Below, in pieces: positions 23,761 through 35,767 of a DNA stretch of 64,000 nucleotides. The DNA is taken from assembly GCF_030272615.1 (NCBI RefSeq), contig NC_081408.1, forward strand, positions 340,711,293 to 340,775,292, written 5' to 3'. The DNA comes from Cryptomeria japonica (lineage: Eukaryota; Streptophyta; Pinopsida; Cupressales; Cupressaceae). The notes under the pieces are model-generated. The model did no database searches and had not been told where the DNA came from. It was given only the letters and a program-made list of their open reading frames with translations. Each line of letters begins with the position of its first letter. Within the stretch, counting starts at the first letter, position 1. Both the position numbers and the translations under genes were made by a program.

Positions 23761-25105
23761 TGAATTCCTGGTTGAAGAGTTGTTTCATCCCACCTTTAAT
23801 TGTCCTGATTCCCAAATCATCTGTCAACTTATTGGACATGATTCCTCCCGCTATGGCCAAACTTACACATACCTGAAAGACAATATCCTACCTCCTGACT
23901 TATCAAAAAATCAAAAGAGAAACTTTATTCACCAATCCTCCCATTATACTCTCGTTGCAGATACCTTATTTAAACAAGGTCTAGACGGTACTCTCTTACG
24001 ATGTCTCGAACAAGAAGAATTTGAGAAGGCCTTACATGAAGTCCATAATGACATTTCTGGCACTCATTCAAGTGGTCTTACCCTTTTGAAAAAACTCATA
24101 CACTTGGGATATTATTGGCCGACCATGGAACAAGATTCTTTTAAAATGGCAAGAACATGTAAACAATGTCAGATCCATGGGAACTTGATTCATGCACCAA
24201 TACAAGAACTTCATGCTTTAGCAACATATTGGCCTTTTTGTCAATGGGGTTTGGATCTAGTAGGAAAGATATATCCTTCCTCATCTAATGGACACAAATT
24301 CATCCTGGTAGCTACTGAATATTTTACAAAATGGATTGAAGCAGTACCTCTCATAAATATCACAGGAAAACAAATTGTTGCATTTATCTTGAATTACATC
24401 ATCTGTCGCTATGGAATACCAATGACCATTATCACTAATAATGGGTGACCATTCAAGAACTAGGATGTACAAGAGCTCTGTGAGAAGTTCAAAATCCAGC
24501 ACAATTTCTCCACACCATATTATCCATAGGGAAATGGGTAGGCAGAAGCATCTAACAAAACTATTCTAAAAATCCTCAAAAAGATAGTGAACGATGTTGG
24601 GAAACATTGGCATATTCAACTAAACCCTTCTCTATGGGCCCACCACACCAGTATTCGCACACCAAAAGGTGCCACACCTTTCTCTCTTGTATATGGATCA
24701 GAAGCCATATTACCAATAGAAGTAGAGGTACCTTCTCTACACATGTCACTAAAAGGTCTCATCCTAGATGAAGAACAACGAGTATCTAGACTACAAGAGT
24801 TAGAACTAATCCATGAACAAAGACAAAATGTGTTTGATCATTTAAAGGTATATCAGCAAAGAATGTGTCGGAGCTATAATCACAAGGTTAAATCACAAAT
24901 ATTTCAAGTGGGAGAACTAGTGTTGAAGGAAAATCCACGCAACCAGGCAGATCAAGAAAAGAAAGGCAAGTTTGAACCAAACTGGTTAGGTCCATTTGTG
25001 GTCACAACAGTATTTGGGTCAGGAGCATGTCAGCTATCAACACAGGACAAAGATCAAGTTGAAGAACCCATCAATAGCATGCACCTGAAGAAATTCTATG
25101 TCTAA
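23761..25105 (+). pseudogene. Integrase, family A
   Basis: It has an HHCC zinc domain (EVHNDISGTHSSGLTLL, RTCKQCQIHGN) and a core WGLDLVGKIYPSS (first D). The second Asp region reads IITNNG where TDNG is usual, so it is mutated. TGA at 24446 and TAG near 24527 precede the Glu-containing AEASNKTI block. The C-terminal domain ends SMHLKKFYV at 25105, a standard Tat integrase end. The linking frame stays constant throughout. Confidence 0.9.
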
Positions 25106-25140
25106 AAATTCAGAAAAAATAAATAAACATGAAAAATCAG

Positions 25141-25172
<32 letters not shown>

Positions 25173-26826
25173 AAATCAAATATCAAAAAAAGTGGAATAA
25201 AAATAGATGGTGAAAGCCTGGCAAACAAGCACTACCTGTCCGCTAGCTCTTCTATCTATGAGTTCATGCATTTTTCTGCTTGCATTCATGCATTTTCCAT
25301 TAGCATTGACCATCATAAAGCATTTGTACATACTCAAGCATTGCAGCTTCTCTCTCACCATGGTTTGGATCATTGGATATATCATAACAACTTTGTTTCT
25401 AGGCTTGGGGCAAAATCCTACACCTAGCTGGGGGAAAAACTTTTTATCATTTTGAGCTTAATCAAATGGGCAAAACAAACAGTTAGACAATCTTATCAAG
25501 TGGAAACTAAGACACATCCAACATTGAACACGAGATCAAACTATCAACTGTCAAGCTATCATAAAATCAATCTAAGCACATAACACACTTTTCAGTGGAT
25601 AATATTTTGGATAATGATTGTAACATGATTGTTTAACTTTTCTATATTGCTTTTCACTATCATGATTTCTGAGTAACTCCAGGATGTCTTTGACTAGTGG
25701 AACAAGGAAGAAACATGATATTTTTCTTGTCTGTTGTATGAAAATTAATCATTAATATGTGCAAATTTGTCTCAGGACATGATCATCAGAATATCATTGA
25801 AAACATTTCCAATTTGCATATTGAAATGATTAATACTACTTGTTTTATGCAAGCAACATTCAGGTCATCTTGGTTCAATTATACCTCGATGCTTGTGTTA
25901 ACTTGCTATATCAAAATCCAAGAAAGAAGTGCTCAGGTCATCATGGTTTAATTATACCATCGATGTTTGCACTCACTTCCCACATTTCAAAAGCTCAATG
26001 ATGACAAAAATGCAATAATCCAATGACTGGTCCGATCATCGCATTACATTTTCATTGCATTTTAGCTTGCATTTCATTCTTGCATTGGATCATAAAAGCT
26101 CTTTTTATCCAAGGTTAAATCTATCACAGGAATCATCAAGTATCATCACAAGTGTATACGCAATCAAGCAAATAACTCATATCTCTCATGATATTATCAA
26201 CCCAATGAAAATCTTATGCTATTTCTCTCAACAGAATCAACAATCAGCATATCCAAATATTTCTGCAACTTGATATCAACAAACTGTCAGTACTTTATCT
26301 AATCAACCTTATTAAATCAAATCAATCAATCAAACCTAATCAATCTATCATGTCTTATATAGGATGTATCCTTTTTGAATCTAGACGATTTGATTCTGAT
26401 CCATGTCTTATATAGGATGTATCCTTCTTGAAACCAGATGCTCTGATCATGTCTTATACAGGATGAATCCTTCTTGAAACCAAATGCTATGATCATTCAT
26501 GTCTTATACAGGAGGTGTCATTCTTGAAACCAGACTCAATCTAATCAATCAATATTTTTCAATCTTATCAATCTAAGCAATCAAGCTAATAAAAGAACTC
26601 GCATTTTCATCAACTACAGTTGCAGAAATCAAATCAAATCTTTTGGGATACCAATCTTGCAAAACTCCAAAGATCAATAATCTCAATTGATCTCTCCTGG
26701 GGGCATCATCATACTGGGATTTAGCAATCAAGAGCTGGGGCATCCTATCAAATCAATATCATCATCAAAATGAGATTATTCTTTGAATCAACACGTCATC
26801 ACACCTCGCTTCAAAGAGCGGAAAAA
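25106..26826 (+). mobile_element. 3' untranslated region of the A element, with tandem repeats and polypurine tract
   Basis: This is non-coding. An A-rich tract (25141-25176) follows the integrase. GCTCAGGTCATC/CAGGTCATCTTGG-ATTATACC occurs twice about 75 bp apart (near 25860 and 25935). Four tandem ~50-bp units beginning ATGTCTTATA(T/C)AGGA lie at 26350, 26403, 26449 and 26499. The end has CTGGGGGCATCAT-type sequence and a purine tract CAAAGAGCGGAAAAA directly before the LTR, as in plant Tat elements. Confidence 0.8.
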
Positions 26827-27837
26827 TGTATACACCTAAAAATGGTCTGAAGATAATTAATTAAATAAGCAATTATTTAATTAACCCTCAACCCCAATTT
26901 AATTGAATTCACTAAGTAATTTGATTAAATTTCTCCACTTTCATCTACTTATTAATAAATCTAAGGATTTATTTAATAGGTTCATTTCAATAATCCCCTT
27001 TGATTAATTAATTCAAATTAATTAATTCCCCCATCCAAAATCATTTCTTCTAATCCTATAATTTAAAACAAAGCAAATCCATGAGTTGGTGAAATTAATT
27101 AGCCTTTTCTTATTATTTGAATTTTTAAATTCAAATTCTCCTAGCTTCTACCACTCCTAAACCTAACCCCTTCTACCTACCCCATGTCCCCTTTCATCTA
27201 ACATCTTCTAGAACCTTTGTGACACTTGTCATTAAATGTTCCCTTTCATCCCAACCCTTTTAGAAGCCTCTTGACACTTGTCACCATAGAGATGATAGAT
27301 GCTCCCTTTAATCCAACCCCTTTGCCATCCTCCTCCAATTTAACCATTGATATCTTCAGATCAATCTTCACCATTGATTCTTGCCACCTCACCCTTAGCC
27401 TTGGGAAATCCTATAAATAGACCTCATTTTTTAGCAATATGGATCCCATCTCATTCTCATCTTATGCATTGTTACTAAAGGCATATAGCTTCTAGCTTAT
27501 CATTCATAGCAATGTTATCATGCTCAATTTTAGCTTAATTGCATCTTAATCTTAGTTCATTTTCTAGATCAATCATGAATTCATATATCTTAATCATGTT
27601 GTTCTTGCTAGATCATGCATTTTCAGCATTCAAAATCCTCCATCTAAGTATAGTCAAGTCACTAGAATTTGCATAATCAGATCTGAGAGCATTTTTCATA
27701 CTCACATTTACTAGGAGGCAATAAGTCAATTAGCTATGGTTTTACATTTCATTGTTTCAATTTACTAACCATTTCTTGTAATGATTTATTGAGTGCATTG
27801 TGTTTGCAGGTACAGATGCACTTCACAAAGCATGACA
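26827..27837 (+). repeat. LTR of family A, copy iv (3' LTR of the plus A element)
   Basis: TGTATACACC...GCATGACA, 1,011 bp. The polypurine tract immediately upstream proves it is the 3' LTR of a plus-strand element. On its right the B LTR starts at once with AAAAC, the same B-LTR position at which the A LTRs in B copy 1 stop. No direct-orientation 5' partner LTR exists in the window. Confidence 0.9.
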
Positions 27838-27997
27838 AAAACTAACACAACTAGGCCTACACTTGGCTCAAATAAAAAATTACACACACATTTTGGACCC
27901 TCCTGGAGTCCTTATTGGAAACCTGACTTGTCTAGGGTCAGTACAAGCAAAAATTATAGAAGGACTATGAGCCTAAGTCCTAGGTGCTCCTGCACCA
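27838..27997 (-). repeat. Truncated 3' LTR of B copy 2
   Basis: Only the first 160 bp of the LTR (element orientation TGGTGCAGGAGCACCTAGG...) remain. They match 34200-34357. The preceding minus-strand TTTGGGAGAA (27998-28007) is the polypurine tract. The rest of the LTR is replaced by the A-family LTR. Confidence 0.85.
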
Positions 27998-28017
27998 TTC
28001 TCCCAAACAAAAGAAAA

Positions 28018-29390
28018 TTAAGTCACCTGTGTGGGGATCAGATCCTGATCAATGCCTAACTTTTTGAGCTCTATCTCAGGCACCCATGTAGGCTCAGCAT
28101 CATCTATACCCTTCCATTTGATTAGGTTCTCCCAATAAACTTGGTGTCTTGTCTTCTTAGAAATCCTTGAACTCAATACCTTTTCAGCCTTTGGACTTGG
28201 TTTTGCTGGTACTTGTATGCTATTTACATCATCTGATACCTTTGAGTGACTGCAATCTAAACCTAGAATTGGCCATTTGTAAGAAACTAAGTGTGCAATA
28301 TTGAAAATTGGTGATAGTCCTATTTCACTTGGTAGGTCCACCTTGTATGCATTTTCTCCATACTTGGCTAGGATGGCACATGGACCCAACCTTCTCATCC
28401 GCAACTTATTAGGTACTCCTTGCTGTAGTCTTGCCTTGTTAAGGTACACCATGAAAAGATCACCTACTTGGAATTGTAGGTTCTTCCTTCTCTCATCAAC
28501 CTTTTTCCCTATCTTACTTGTGTTCCCCATCAATTCTTGCTTGATGGATTCATGTACCTCTTTCATTGACTATGTGAAATCTTCAACATATCCACTCCTT
28601 ATTGCTGCATTTCCTAAGTCCCTTAACTCTAGTATACCCCTTGGGTGAAGACCATAGACCACCTCAAAAGGACTCTTGTCTGTGGTTCCATTTATTGTGT
28701 CATTGTAAGCATATTCAACTTGTGATAAAACTTGATCCCATGTTTGACCATACTCCTTGGTAAGGTACCTCAATAAGTTTCCTAAGCTCCTATTAACCAC
28801 TTCGGTCTGCCCATCTGTTTGTGGATGGTAGGTTGATCCAAAAGATAGGTTGGTGCCAAGCTTTTGCCAAAGTGTCTTCCAAAAATGACTCATGAACTTT
28901 GAGTCCTTATCTGAAACAATTCTCATGGGTAAACCATGTATCCTTATTGCTTCCTTGAAGAAAAAATGAGCTATATGACATGCATCATGAGTGGTCTTGC
29001 AAGGTACAAAGTGGGCCATCTTACTAAATTTGTCCACTATGACATAAATGCTATTAAATCCCTTCTTTTTCCTTGGCAAACGTACTACAAAATCCATACT
29101 AATGCACTCCCAAGGTCTATTTGGTATGGGAAGAGGTTGGTATAAACCGACATTTGAAGATGTGCCCTTGGCCTTTTGACAAACAATACAAGTTTCCACA
29201 TACTTCCTAACATCTTGATTCATCCTAGGCCAATATTAATACCTTTGAACTAACTCTTGGGTTTTGTTGACTCCAAAATGACCACTCAGATTGTCATTAT
29301 GCTTCTCTTGTATGATATTTTCCCTTATTGATCCTCTAGGCACACAAAGTTTCCCTCCTCTAAACAATAACCCATCTTGCAAGGTAAAAT
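28018..29390 (-). pseudogene. Integrase with chromodomain, chromovirus B copy 2
   Basis: Zinc domain, D,D,E core (SMDFVVRLP, IVSDKDSKFMSHFW, YHPQTDGQTEVVNRS) and the C-terminal GPY-type domain (MRRLGPCAILAKYGENAYKV). They are followed by a terminal chromodomain: KKTRHQVYWENLIKWKGIDD and EPTWVPEIELKKLG. The aromatic and WKG positions of a chromodomain are visible, which places B among chromoviruses. In-frame stops lie at about 29236 (TAA) and 28570 (TAG). Copy 1 lacks everything after RYLT. Confidence 0.9.
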
Positions 29391-30888
29391 CAGAATGCTC
29401 ACTATGAAAATGATTTTGATACTCTTTGCATACCTTGTAGGCATTTGAGAATTCTTCATCATCCGGGTATAGGTCTCTAAAATTGTCAAAACCTGTGCTT
29501 CTTAACTGAATTTCTTGGACTGTCAAGAGTCTCCTATTCAATGCATCAACAACCTTGTTTAGTTGACCTTTTTCATTCTTTATTGTGAATGTGTAGGCTT
29601 GCATATATTCTACCCACTTCATGTGTTTGTGACTGAGGTTGTCTTATGAGTTTAGAAAGCTTAAATATTGATTGTCTATGTAGACTACAAATTCCTTAGG
29701 AAAGAGATAGTGTCTCCACTTCCTCAAAGCCTGCACTAATGCATATAACTCCAAGTCATATGAGGAGTATTTCCTCTTAGCATCACTTAGCTTTTCACTA
29801 TGAAAAGCTACTGGTCTTTCTTCCTAACTTAGGACAACACCTACTGCAACATTGCTTGCATCACATTCCACTATCAAATTTTTTTCAAAACTAGGCAGCA
29901 CCAACACTGGTTGAGTGGCTATCCTTTCTTTCAAGGTTTCAAAACCTTTATTCTCTTGTTCATTCCACTGAAAATTTTCCTTCGTTCCACCTCTAATAGT
30001 GTCCAACATTGGTGCACATATAGCACTGAATTGCCTAATGAACTTCCTGTAATACTGAGCTAGTCCATGGAAGCTTCTCACCTCTATTGCTGACTTAGGA
30101 GTAGGCCAATTTACTATGGCTTCAACCTTTCTAGGATCTATCTTGAGATTCCCATGTGACAACACAAACCCAAGGTAAACCAACTCTTGCCTAACAAATT
30201 CACACTTGTCCAAGTTCATGGTTAGCTTCTCTTCATAAAGTTTTTGTAGCACAACTTGCAAATGATTAACATGATCTTCCCTATCCTTACTGAAAATGAG
30301 AATATCATCTAAATATACCACCACAAATTTACCTATGAAGTCCTTCATCACCTAATTCATGAGCCTCATGAAGGTGCTTGGGGCATTTGATAAGACAAAT
30401 GGCATTGCAAGCCATTCATAAAGACCCTCTGTTGTCTTGAATGTTGTTTTCCATTCATCACCCTCCTTAATCCTAATTTGGTGGTATCCACTTTTAAGGT
30501 CAATCTTGGTAAAGTATTTGGCTTTTCCCAAACAATCCATTAGGTCTTCTATTCTAGAAATTGGAAACCTATATCTAATGGTGATCCTATTGATAGCCCT
30601 GGAGTCAATGCACAATCTCCAAGTACCACCTTTCTTTGGGGCTAAAATGGTAGGTACAACACAAGGCCTAATTCTTTTCCTAATTAGGCCTTGGTCTAAA
30701 AGCTCTTGGATTTGTTTAGCAATATGTACATTTTGTTGGGGAGTCATTTTGCAAGCCACCTTGTTAGGTAAGGATACTTCGGGTATGAAGTTAATTTGAT
30801 GGCTTATGGCTCTTTTAGGAGGTAAGGTGGCTAGCTGTCCCTCACTCACTATCCCTTTGAACTGTTTCAATAGGTCTTGAGCCTCTAT
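29391..30888 (-). pseudogene. Reverse transcriptase and RNase H, chromovirus B copy 2
   Basis: It has the same motif series as copy 1 ([43 protein letters not shown]). The stops corresponding to copy 1 positions 5110, 5656, 6184 and 6364 are all present. The one at 6040 is absent and reads as Gln here (ENFQWNEQ), which supports CAG as the original codon. There is no frameshift. Confidence 0.9.
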
Positions 30889-31632
30889 TGGAAAATCTCA
30901 TTTCTCCTTTTTGTCTTCCTCTTTAGGTTTCATCACTAATGCAAACCCTATTCCTTCACCTTCCTCAAGTGTCTTCAAGAACTATTTTCCACTCACCAAA
31001 AGGACATTAGGACTTGCTGCTCTCTTTTCACCATCCTCAAGGATAGACTGTATCTTGAATGTGACTCCATCTTGAATGAATGAATATGCATTCTTGGCTC
31101 CATCATGAATAGCTTGTCTATCGAGTTTCCATGGTCTTCCTAATAGAAGATGGCATGCATCCATGGGTAGGACATCACATAACACTTTGTCCTTATACCT
31201 TCCAATAGTGAAATCCACCCATGCTTGCTCATTGACTAGGACATGTTGGCCTTTGTTAAACCAAGTGACCCTATATGGGTTGTTGTGAGGTATCCTTTGT
31301 AATTTAAGCTTACTCACTGCTTCTTCTGACATAATTTTGTCTGTTGACCCTAAGTCAATGATCACTTTGTAAACTTTGTCCATAATCTTGCAGTTGATCC
31401 TAAATAATGACCTCCTTTGGCTAGGCTCTTCTCTAATAGGTTCTTTTCTCAAAGTTCTTCTTATCATCAGGTTGTCACCTACTTCTGATTCTAAGGCAAC
31501 CTTTGAAGTCTTGTTGCTTGAAGTTTCTTCTTGAAGATAGTTCACTCTCCTTTCACTACTCTGTGATGATGATCCCTTCTCTGGACACCTATATGCTGGA
31601 TAAACTAGCTGATTGCAATGGTAACATTTCAT
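30889..31632 (-). pseudogene. Protease region, chromovirus B copy 2
   Basis: DLGSTDKIMSEEAV and LLGRPW repeat the copy 1 signatures. The stop corresponding to copy 1 position 5026 is shared. The segment also includes the altered zinc knuckle CYHCNQLVYPAYRC at its start (about 31590-31630), identical in both copies. Confidence 0.85.
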
Positions 31633-32655
31633 TGAGGAAAAATATGAGGAACCTCTACCGTGTCCACTAGACCTTCCTCTAAAACCATTGTTTGACCCCC
31701 TTCCTCTATTGAATCCTCCTTTATAAGTGCCACCTTATTACTATGCAGTGAGTTTAGCCTCAGCTTGTGTTCTTCTCTCTAAGTTTCTTCCTCCAAAGCC
31801 TCCCCTATGACCTCTATTTTCTTTTCCTCTACCTTTGCCCCTTTTACTACTTGAATCATGTTTTATTTTCAGTTTTTCTTCCACTTTAAGGGCAATTTGA
31901 TAGATTTGATGAACTGTCTTTGGGCTCAATAGACTGATTTCTTCTTGGATGTTCCATTTTAGTCCATATAGGTACCTAGCTACCTTAAGGCCTTCTTCTT
32001 CCACCGCATGAGATCTAAAGCTAAGTTTGTGAAACTATTCCATATAAATACTTACATCAAGGTCTTTTTGTCTTAGGTTTTGTCTTTTCCTATGGATCTG
32101 CACTTCATAGTCATCAGGGAGATAGGCTTCTTTTATTTTGACTAACATCCCTTTCCAAGAAGAGATGGGACTTTTACCTACTTTCTTCCTCTCATCCTGC
32201 ACAAATTTCCACCATGTGAGAGCGGCTCCCCTCATTCTAGACTTGGCCACTTTGACTCTTTGAGCTTCAGTTATGCCTTCACATTCAAAATGGCTCTCCA
32301 TGCCCTCTATCCATTCTAGAACCACTTCTACTTCCATCCTACCAGTAAACAATGGCAATCCTTCTAGTGATTTACCACTTAAGGCTTTCAATGCCTTTAG
32401 GAAAGGTTCCTTTTATAAAACACGATCAAGTTTAGGTACTTTGTCTACTTTTGACACCTCTTTACCCTTTACTTCTACTCATTCAACCTTTACCAACACT
32501 TCATCTACCTTGGTTTCAATCTCACCAAGCTTACCTTCTAATTCTACACATTTTTCCTTTAGGAGCCTATTCTCTTCCTCTTGATCATCCACTTTCTTTG
32601 CCAACTCTGCATTGGTAACCATGGTGTTGTCTCCTATATATTCCATTGAGGACAT
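31633..32655 (-). pseudogene. Gag region, chromovirus B copy 2
   Basis: The ATG at 32655 matches copy 1's 3355. The gag domain (ALTWWKFV, LVKIKEAYLPDDYE) and basic Arg/Gly tract are present. Stops corresponding to 3595, 3973, 4267 and 4270 are shared; an additional TAA follows at the next codon. The stop at 3520 of copy 1 is a Lys codon (AAG) here. Confidence 0.85.
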
Positions 32656-32680
32656 CTACTCTCCTAGCACAAATCTTATA

Positions 32681-32694
32681 GGCTCTGATACCAA
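32681..32694 (-). other. Primer-binding site, initiator tRNA-Met type (B copy 2)
   Basis: The minus strand reads TTGGTATCAGAGCC, three bases inside the LTR end. Confidence 0.85.
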
Positions 32695-32697
32695 TTT

Positions 32698-34357
32698 GAT
32701 AGGGTTTAGCTAGCTTGCTCACACTTCACCTAGTTAGTGTTGCTCAATTCCACCAACCTCACCAGGTCTAGATATGCTACAAGACATCCAAGTCCTTTCC
32801 AATCTCTACTATGAGTTTCTCTTTGCCAACCTTAAGGTGTTTGCAACAAGTGTTTTGACTAGGAACCCTACCAATTCAATGTGTTTCCCATATGCTCGAT
32901 CTTACAATATTAACTACAACTTGTCAACTTCTCACTTTTCACCCCCATACTATTATAAGACATTGCAGAGATGTGGAGGTGGTATTTACCATGGAATCAA
33001 TTCAACTAGGTCCATTTGAGGTTGTGCAATCTTCATCTCCATTACCAATTTCGTAAAATTGGGTAGAAATAGGGCTACAAGGATGAGTCCCAATTAGGCC
33101 TCCTAAATCCGGTTTTTAAGGGTTTTGAGGGAATTGGTCCAAAAGACCCTACAACAAGTTTTATTTCTCTTCAATCACTAACCTATCCTCAAGATATTTT
33201 TTTGGTTTTAGTCTCCCATCTTGCCGTATAGTGTCCTAACCCAAAAATGAGGGTTTGCTAGGGTTTCTAGGCATTAACCAGCTGTGATTGTTCAACAAAG
33301 GAATAAGGTTATGAAATGATGTTTTCAAAGCTTCCCCTCTCAACTGGAACCCTAAATGGACCTTTCCTTCAATTCCAAATGTTAAAGTTTTGTTTTTGAA
33401 GTCACCCCTGCAACATACATTCAATTTACACTTTGTTTCCTCTAGCCGGGTTGCTCCTGGACTCGCCTAGAACAAGGTGGCAACTATGATGGAATTAACT
33501 TCCAAAAGTCTTCCTTGCATATTGACACTGCACATAGAGTTTCCTTCCATGTCCCAATAGGCCGTGATGGTAGCATGAAGGGATTTTATGGGGCAACCAT
33601 TTTTTGCACAAATTTACTATTTACAAGCCAAAACTGGTTGTTTGAAAACAAATCAATAAAAGTACTAACAAACACTATCTACAAAGAATGAAATAGACCA
33701 AATGGTACTAGAACACACCAAAGAACTACTATCCAAAACTGGATCAATGGATTCAATCCATTTGTGTTCACTTTTTATGTAAAATAAGACAAAAACAGTG
33801 TTAACAGTCTGAAAATGAGTGGTTTCAGACTGTCATTCATGAAAATCAAAACTTCCAACCTTGGTAACCATGCAAGAGAAGGTTTAAATAGTCTTCCCCA
33901 TGTGTGGAGGCATCTTAGGTCAATTTTCTAACCCTAACTCCACCGCTACGATCTTTTAGGACCAAAGTTGTCATGACAACTTTTAAAAGTTGTCATGACG
34001 GCTTTTACAATTTTCCATATTTTGCTTTACTGACTTAGGCAACCTAGTACAAGTCATTATTCGTGTCTTTTTCAACATTCCTAAGACTATTATAAACCTC
34101 TCTAATTGTCTCACCAAGTTATGCCTCTTTTGACCATGAAGAAGGCCATTTTAACTACTCACCCTAACACCTACTCACAAAGTGCAAACCTAGGAAGGAA
34201 ACTAACACAACTAGGCCTACACTTGACTCAAATCAAACATTACACACACACTTTGGAAACTCCTTGAGCCCTTATTAGAAACCTGACTTGGCTAAGGTCA
34301 ATAAAAGCCAAAATTGTAGAAAGACTTTGAGCCTAAGTCCTAGGTGCTCCTGCACCA
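32698..34357 (-). repeat. Complete 5' LTR of B copy 2 (1,660 bp)
   Basis: It begins TGGTGCAGG and ends CCCTATCA in element orientation. This is the only complete B LTR in the window, and it has an uninterrupted GTTAGTTTCCTTCC at the point where the A LTR is nested in the other copies, so it represents the empty site. It adjoins CATG and the D LTR. Confidence 0.9.
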
Positions 34358-34359
34358 CA

Positions 34360-34742
34360 TGTGCACTTTCAAAATGGCCCAACCAACTTTTCACCAATAT
34401 TTTGGGGTCATTAGATATGATGATATTAGAGAGAATCCCAAAGTTATATCTGATTTTGAGGTGTTTTGATATGTGAAATCAGGCCTTAAAGGGAAAAATA
34501 GGACATAATTAGGGTTTATGATTTAATGATTTATTGGAGGAATAAAATAAAAAGTGGCACACTTAGGGTAAAGGGCCCAACTTTATGATGTATGAAATGA
34601 TGAAATATGACTTTAGATTTAATTAAATTAGTTAATTAAATACTTAAAGATAAATTACAATGCAAGATGCAAACACACTAAGGCGGGTGCTAAATTAAGC
34701 ATGAAATTGTACTACCCTAGCAAGGGTTTACAATTTATGGCA
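34360..34742 (-). repeat. LTR of family D, left copy (383 bp)
   Basis: It matches 40624-41006, also 383 bp, at roughly nine-tenths identity by eye. In minus orientation it starts TGCCATAAATTG and ends GTGCACA. A purine run AAAGTGGGGGCTAAATG on the minus strand (34743-34765) lies just inside, as expected before a 3' LTR. Confidence 0.85.
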
Positions 34743-35767
34743 CTACATTTAGCCCCCACTTTAGCGGTCATATGAAACTACATGCACATGAAAGACAAAG
34801 TAAAGAAAAGTAAACATTCATAAAAAATGATATATCCAGAAGGTGTTGAATGAAGCCCCCAACGGTATCTGTAGTACACAATTAGGATGCACACCCTACA
34901 AAACCACATGCTAGATAAAATCACAAAATCACCTAAATATTTATTAAAGAAGGTGATGAAAATTTGAGGGTATCTATATTCCCCCCTATTTTGGCTAGCT
35001 AATTTTAGTGAGTTGAAATAACGTATCATGTTTACCACATCTAATTATGAAAGAAGATTGATGAAAAATGATCACAAGAATATTTAATACAAGATCAAAA
35101 AATAATGGAGAATCATTTGGTAAGAAAGAGAACTAAACCTCAATTCCAACACAACAAAGAGTGTGAGGATTTGAGAGCTCTCTAATACAAGATGAAAGGT
35201 TTAAATGGAAACAAATGCAAGAGATATAATCCAAAATGCAACTCCATAACAAAAATTTAAAAAAGAATGGAGGATTGAAATGACATGAAAGAGAGATTAT
35301 TTATAGCAATATTCTTCTAAAGAAGGCAAGAGGTACTCATCAGGGACATGCACATTCACAAATAGAAGGGTTTATTATAAAATATACTACTCAATGAAGA
35401 AAAGAAATTGATGAATGATCAAAGAATTCCAACACCAAGGAGGAGGTCCCAATTAAGGATATGTATTTAAGATCCCCATTAGGTATGCTTGCTCCAATAT
35501 GAGAAAAGGAATATTAATACACATCTACAAATAAGAAATCCTTATAGAAGACGCTACTTCACAAAGGGGAAATTTTAATGTTAAGAAGAAGAGATGTTCG
35601 AAATCATTCTTGCCCCCAATATATAGGGAGAATAGATGAGATAGAGATAGGATATTATGTTGCTTCCAAAAGTATGATTGCACATAAACTTCTACCATCA
35701 TGAATGACAATGAGCCTCCAGTAAGTGAGCTACCAATGTCACATAATGATGAGAAACATAATAGTCA
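34743..35767 (-). mobile_element. 3' non-coding part of the D element
   Basis: A polypurine tract at 34743-34765 (minus) is followed by about 1 kb with no reading frame or reverse transcriptase, RNase H or integrase motif in any frame I could follow. Short frames at 34778 and 35525 are not convincing. Confidence 0.6.

Noticed and set aside
25098-25455. Overlapping frames across the A-rich tract after the A integrase
   Set aside because: They arise from poly-A/poly-T and lie in the element's 3' untranslated region.
26350-26545. CRISPR-like regular repeats
   Set aside because: Units are contiguous diverged tandem repeats without unique spacers, in a plant retroelement 3' UTR.
15640-27837. The two A LTRs at 15640-16701 and 26827-27837 as the two ends of one element
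   Set aside because: They are in opposite orientation and strongly diverged. The left one has its own primer-binding site and belongs to the minus remnant.
28936-29145. Frames opposite integrase and RT (also 6865-7074, 5211-5573, 30437-30799)
   Set aside because: Antisense shadows of the pol gene, conserved only through the sense strand.
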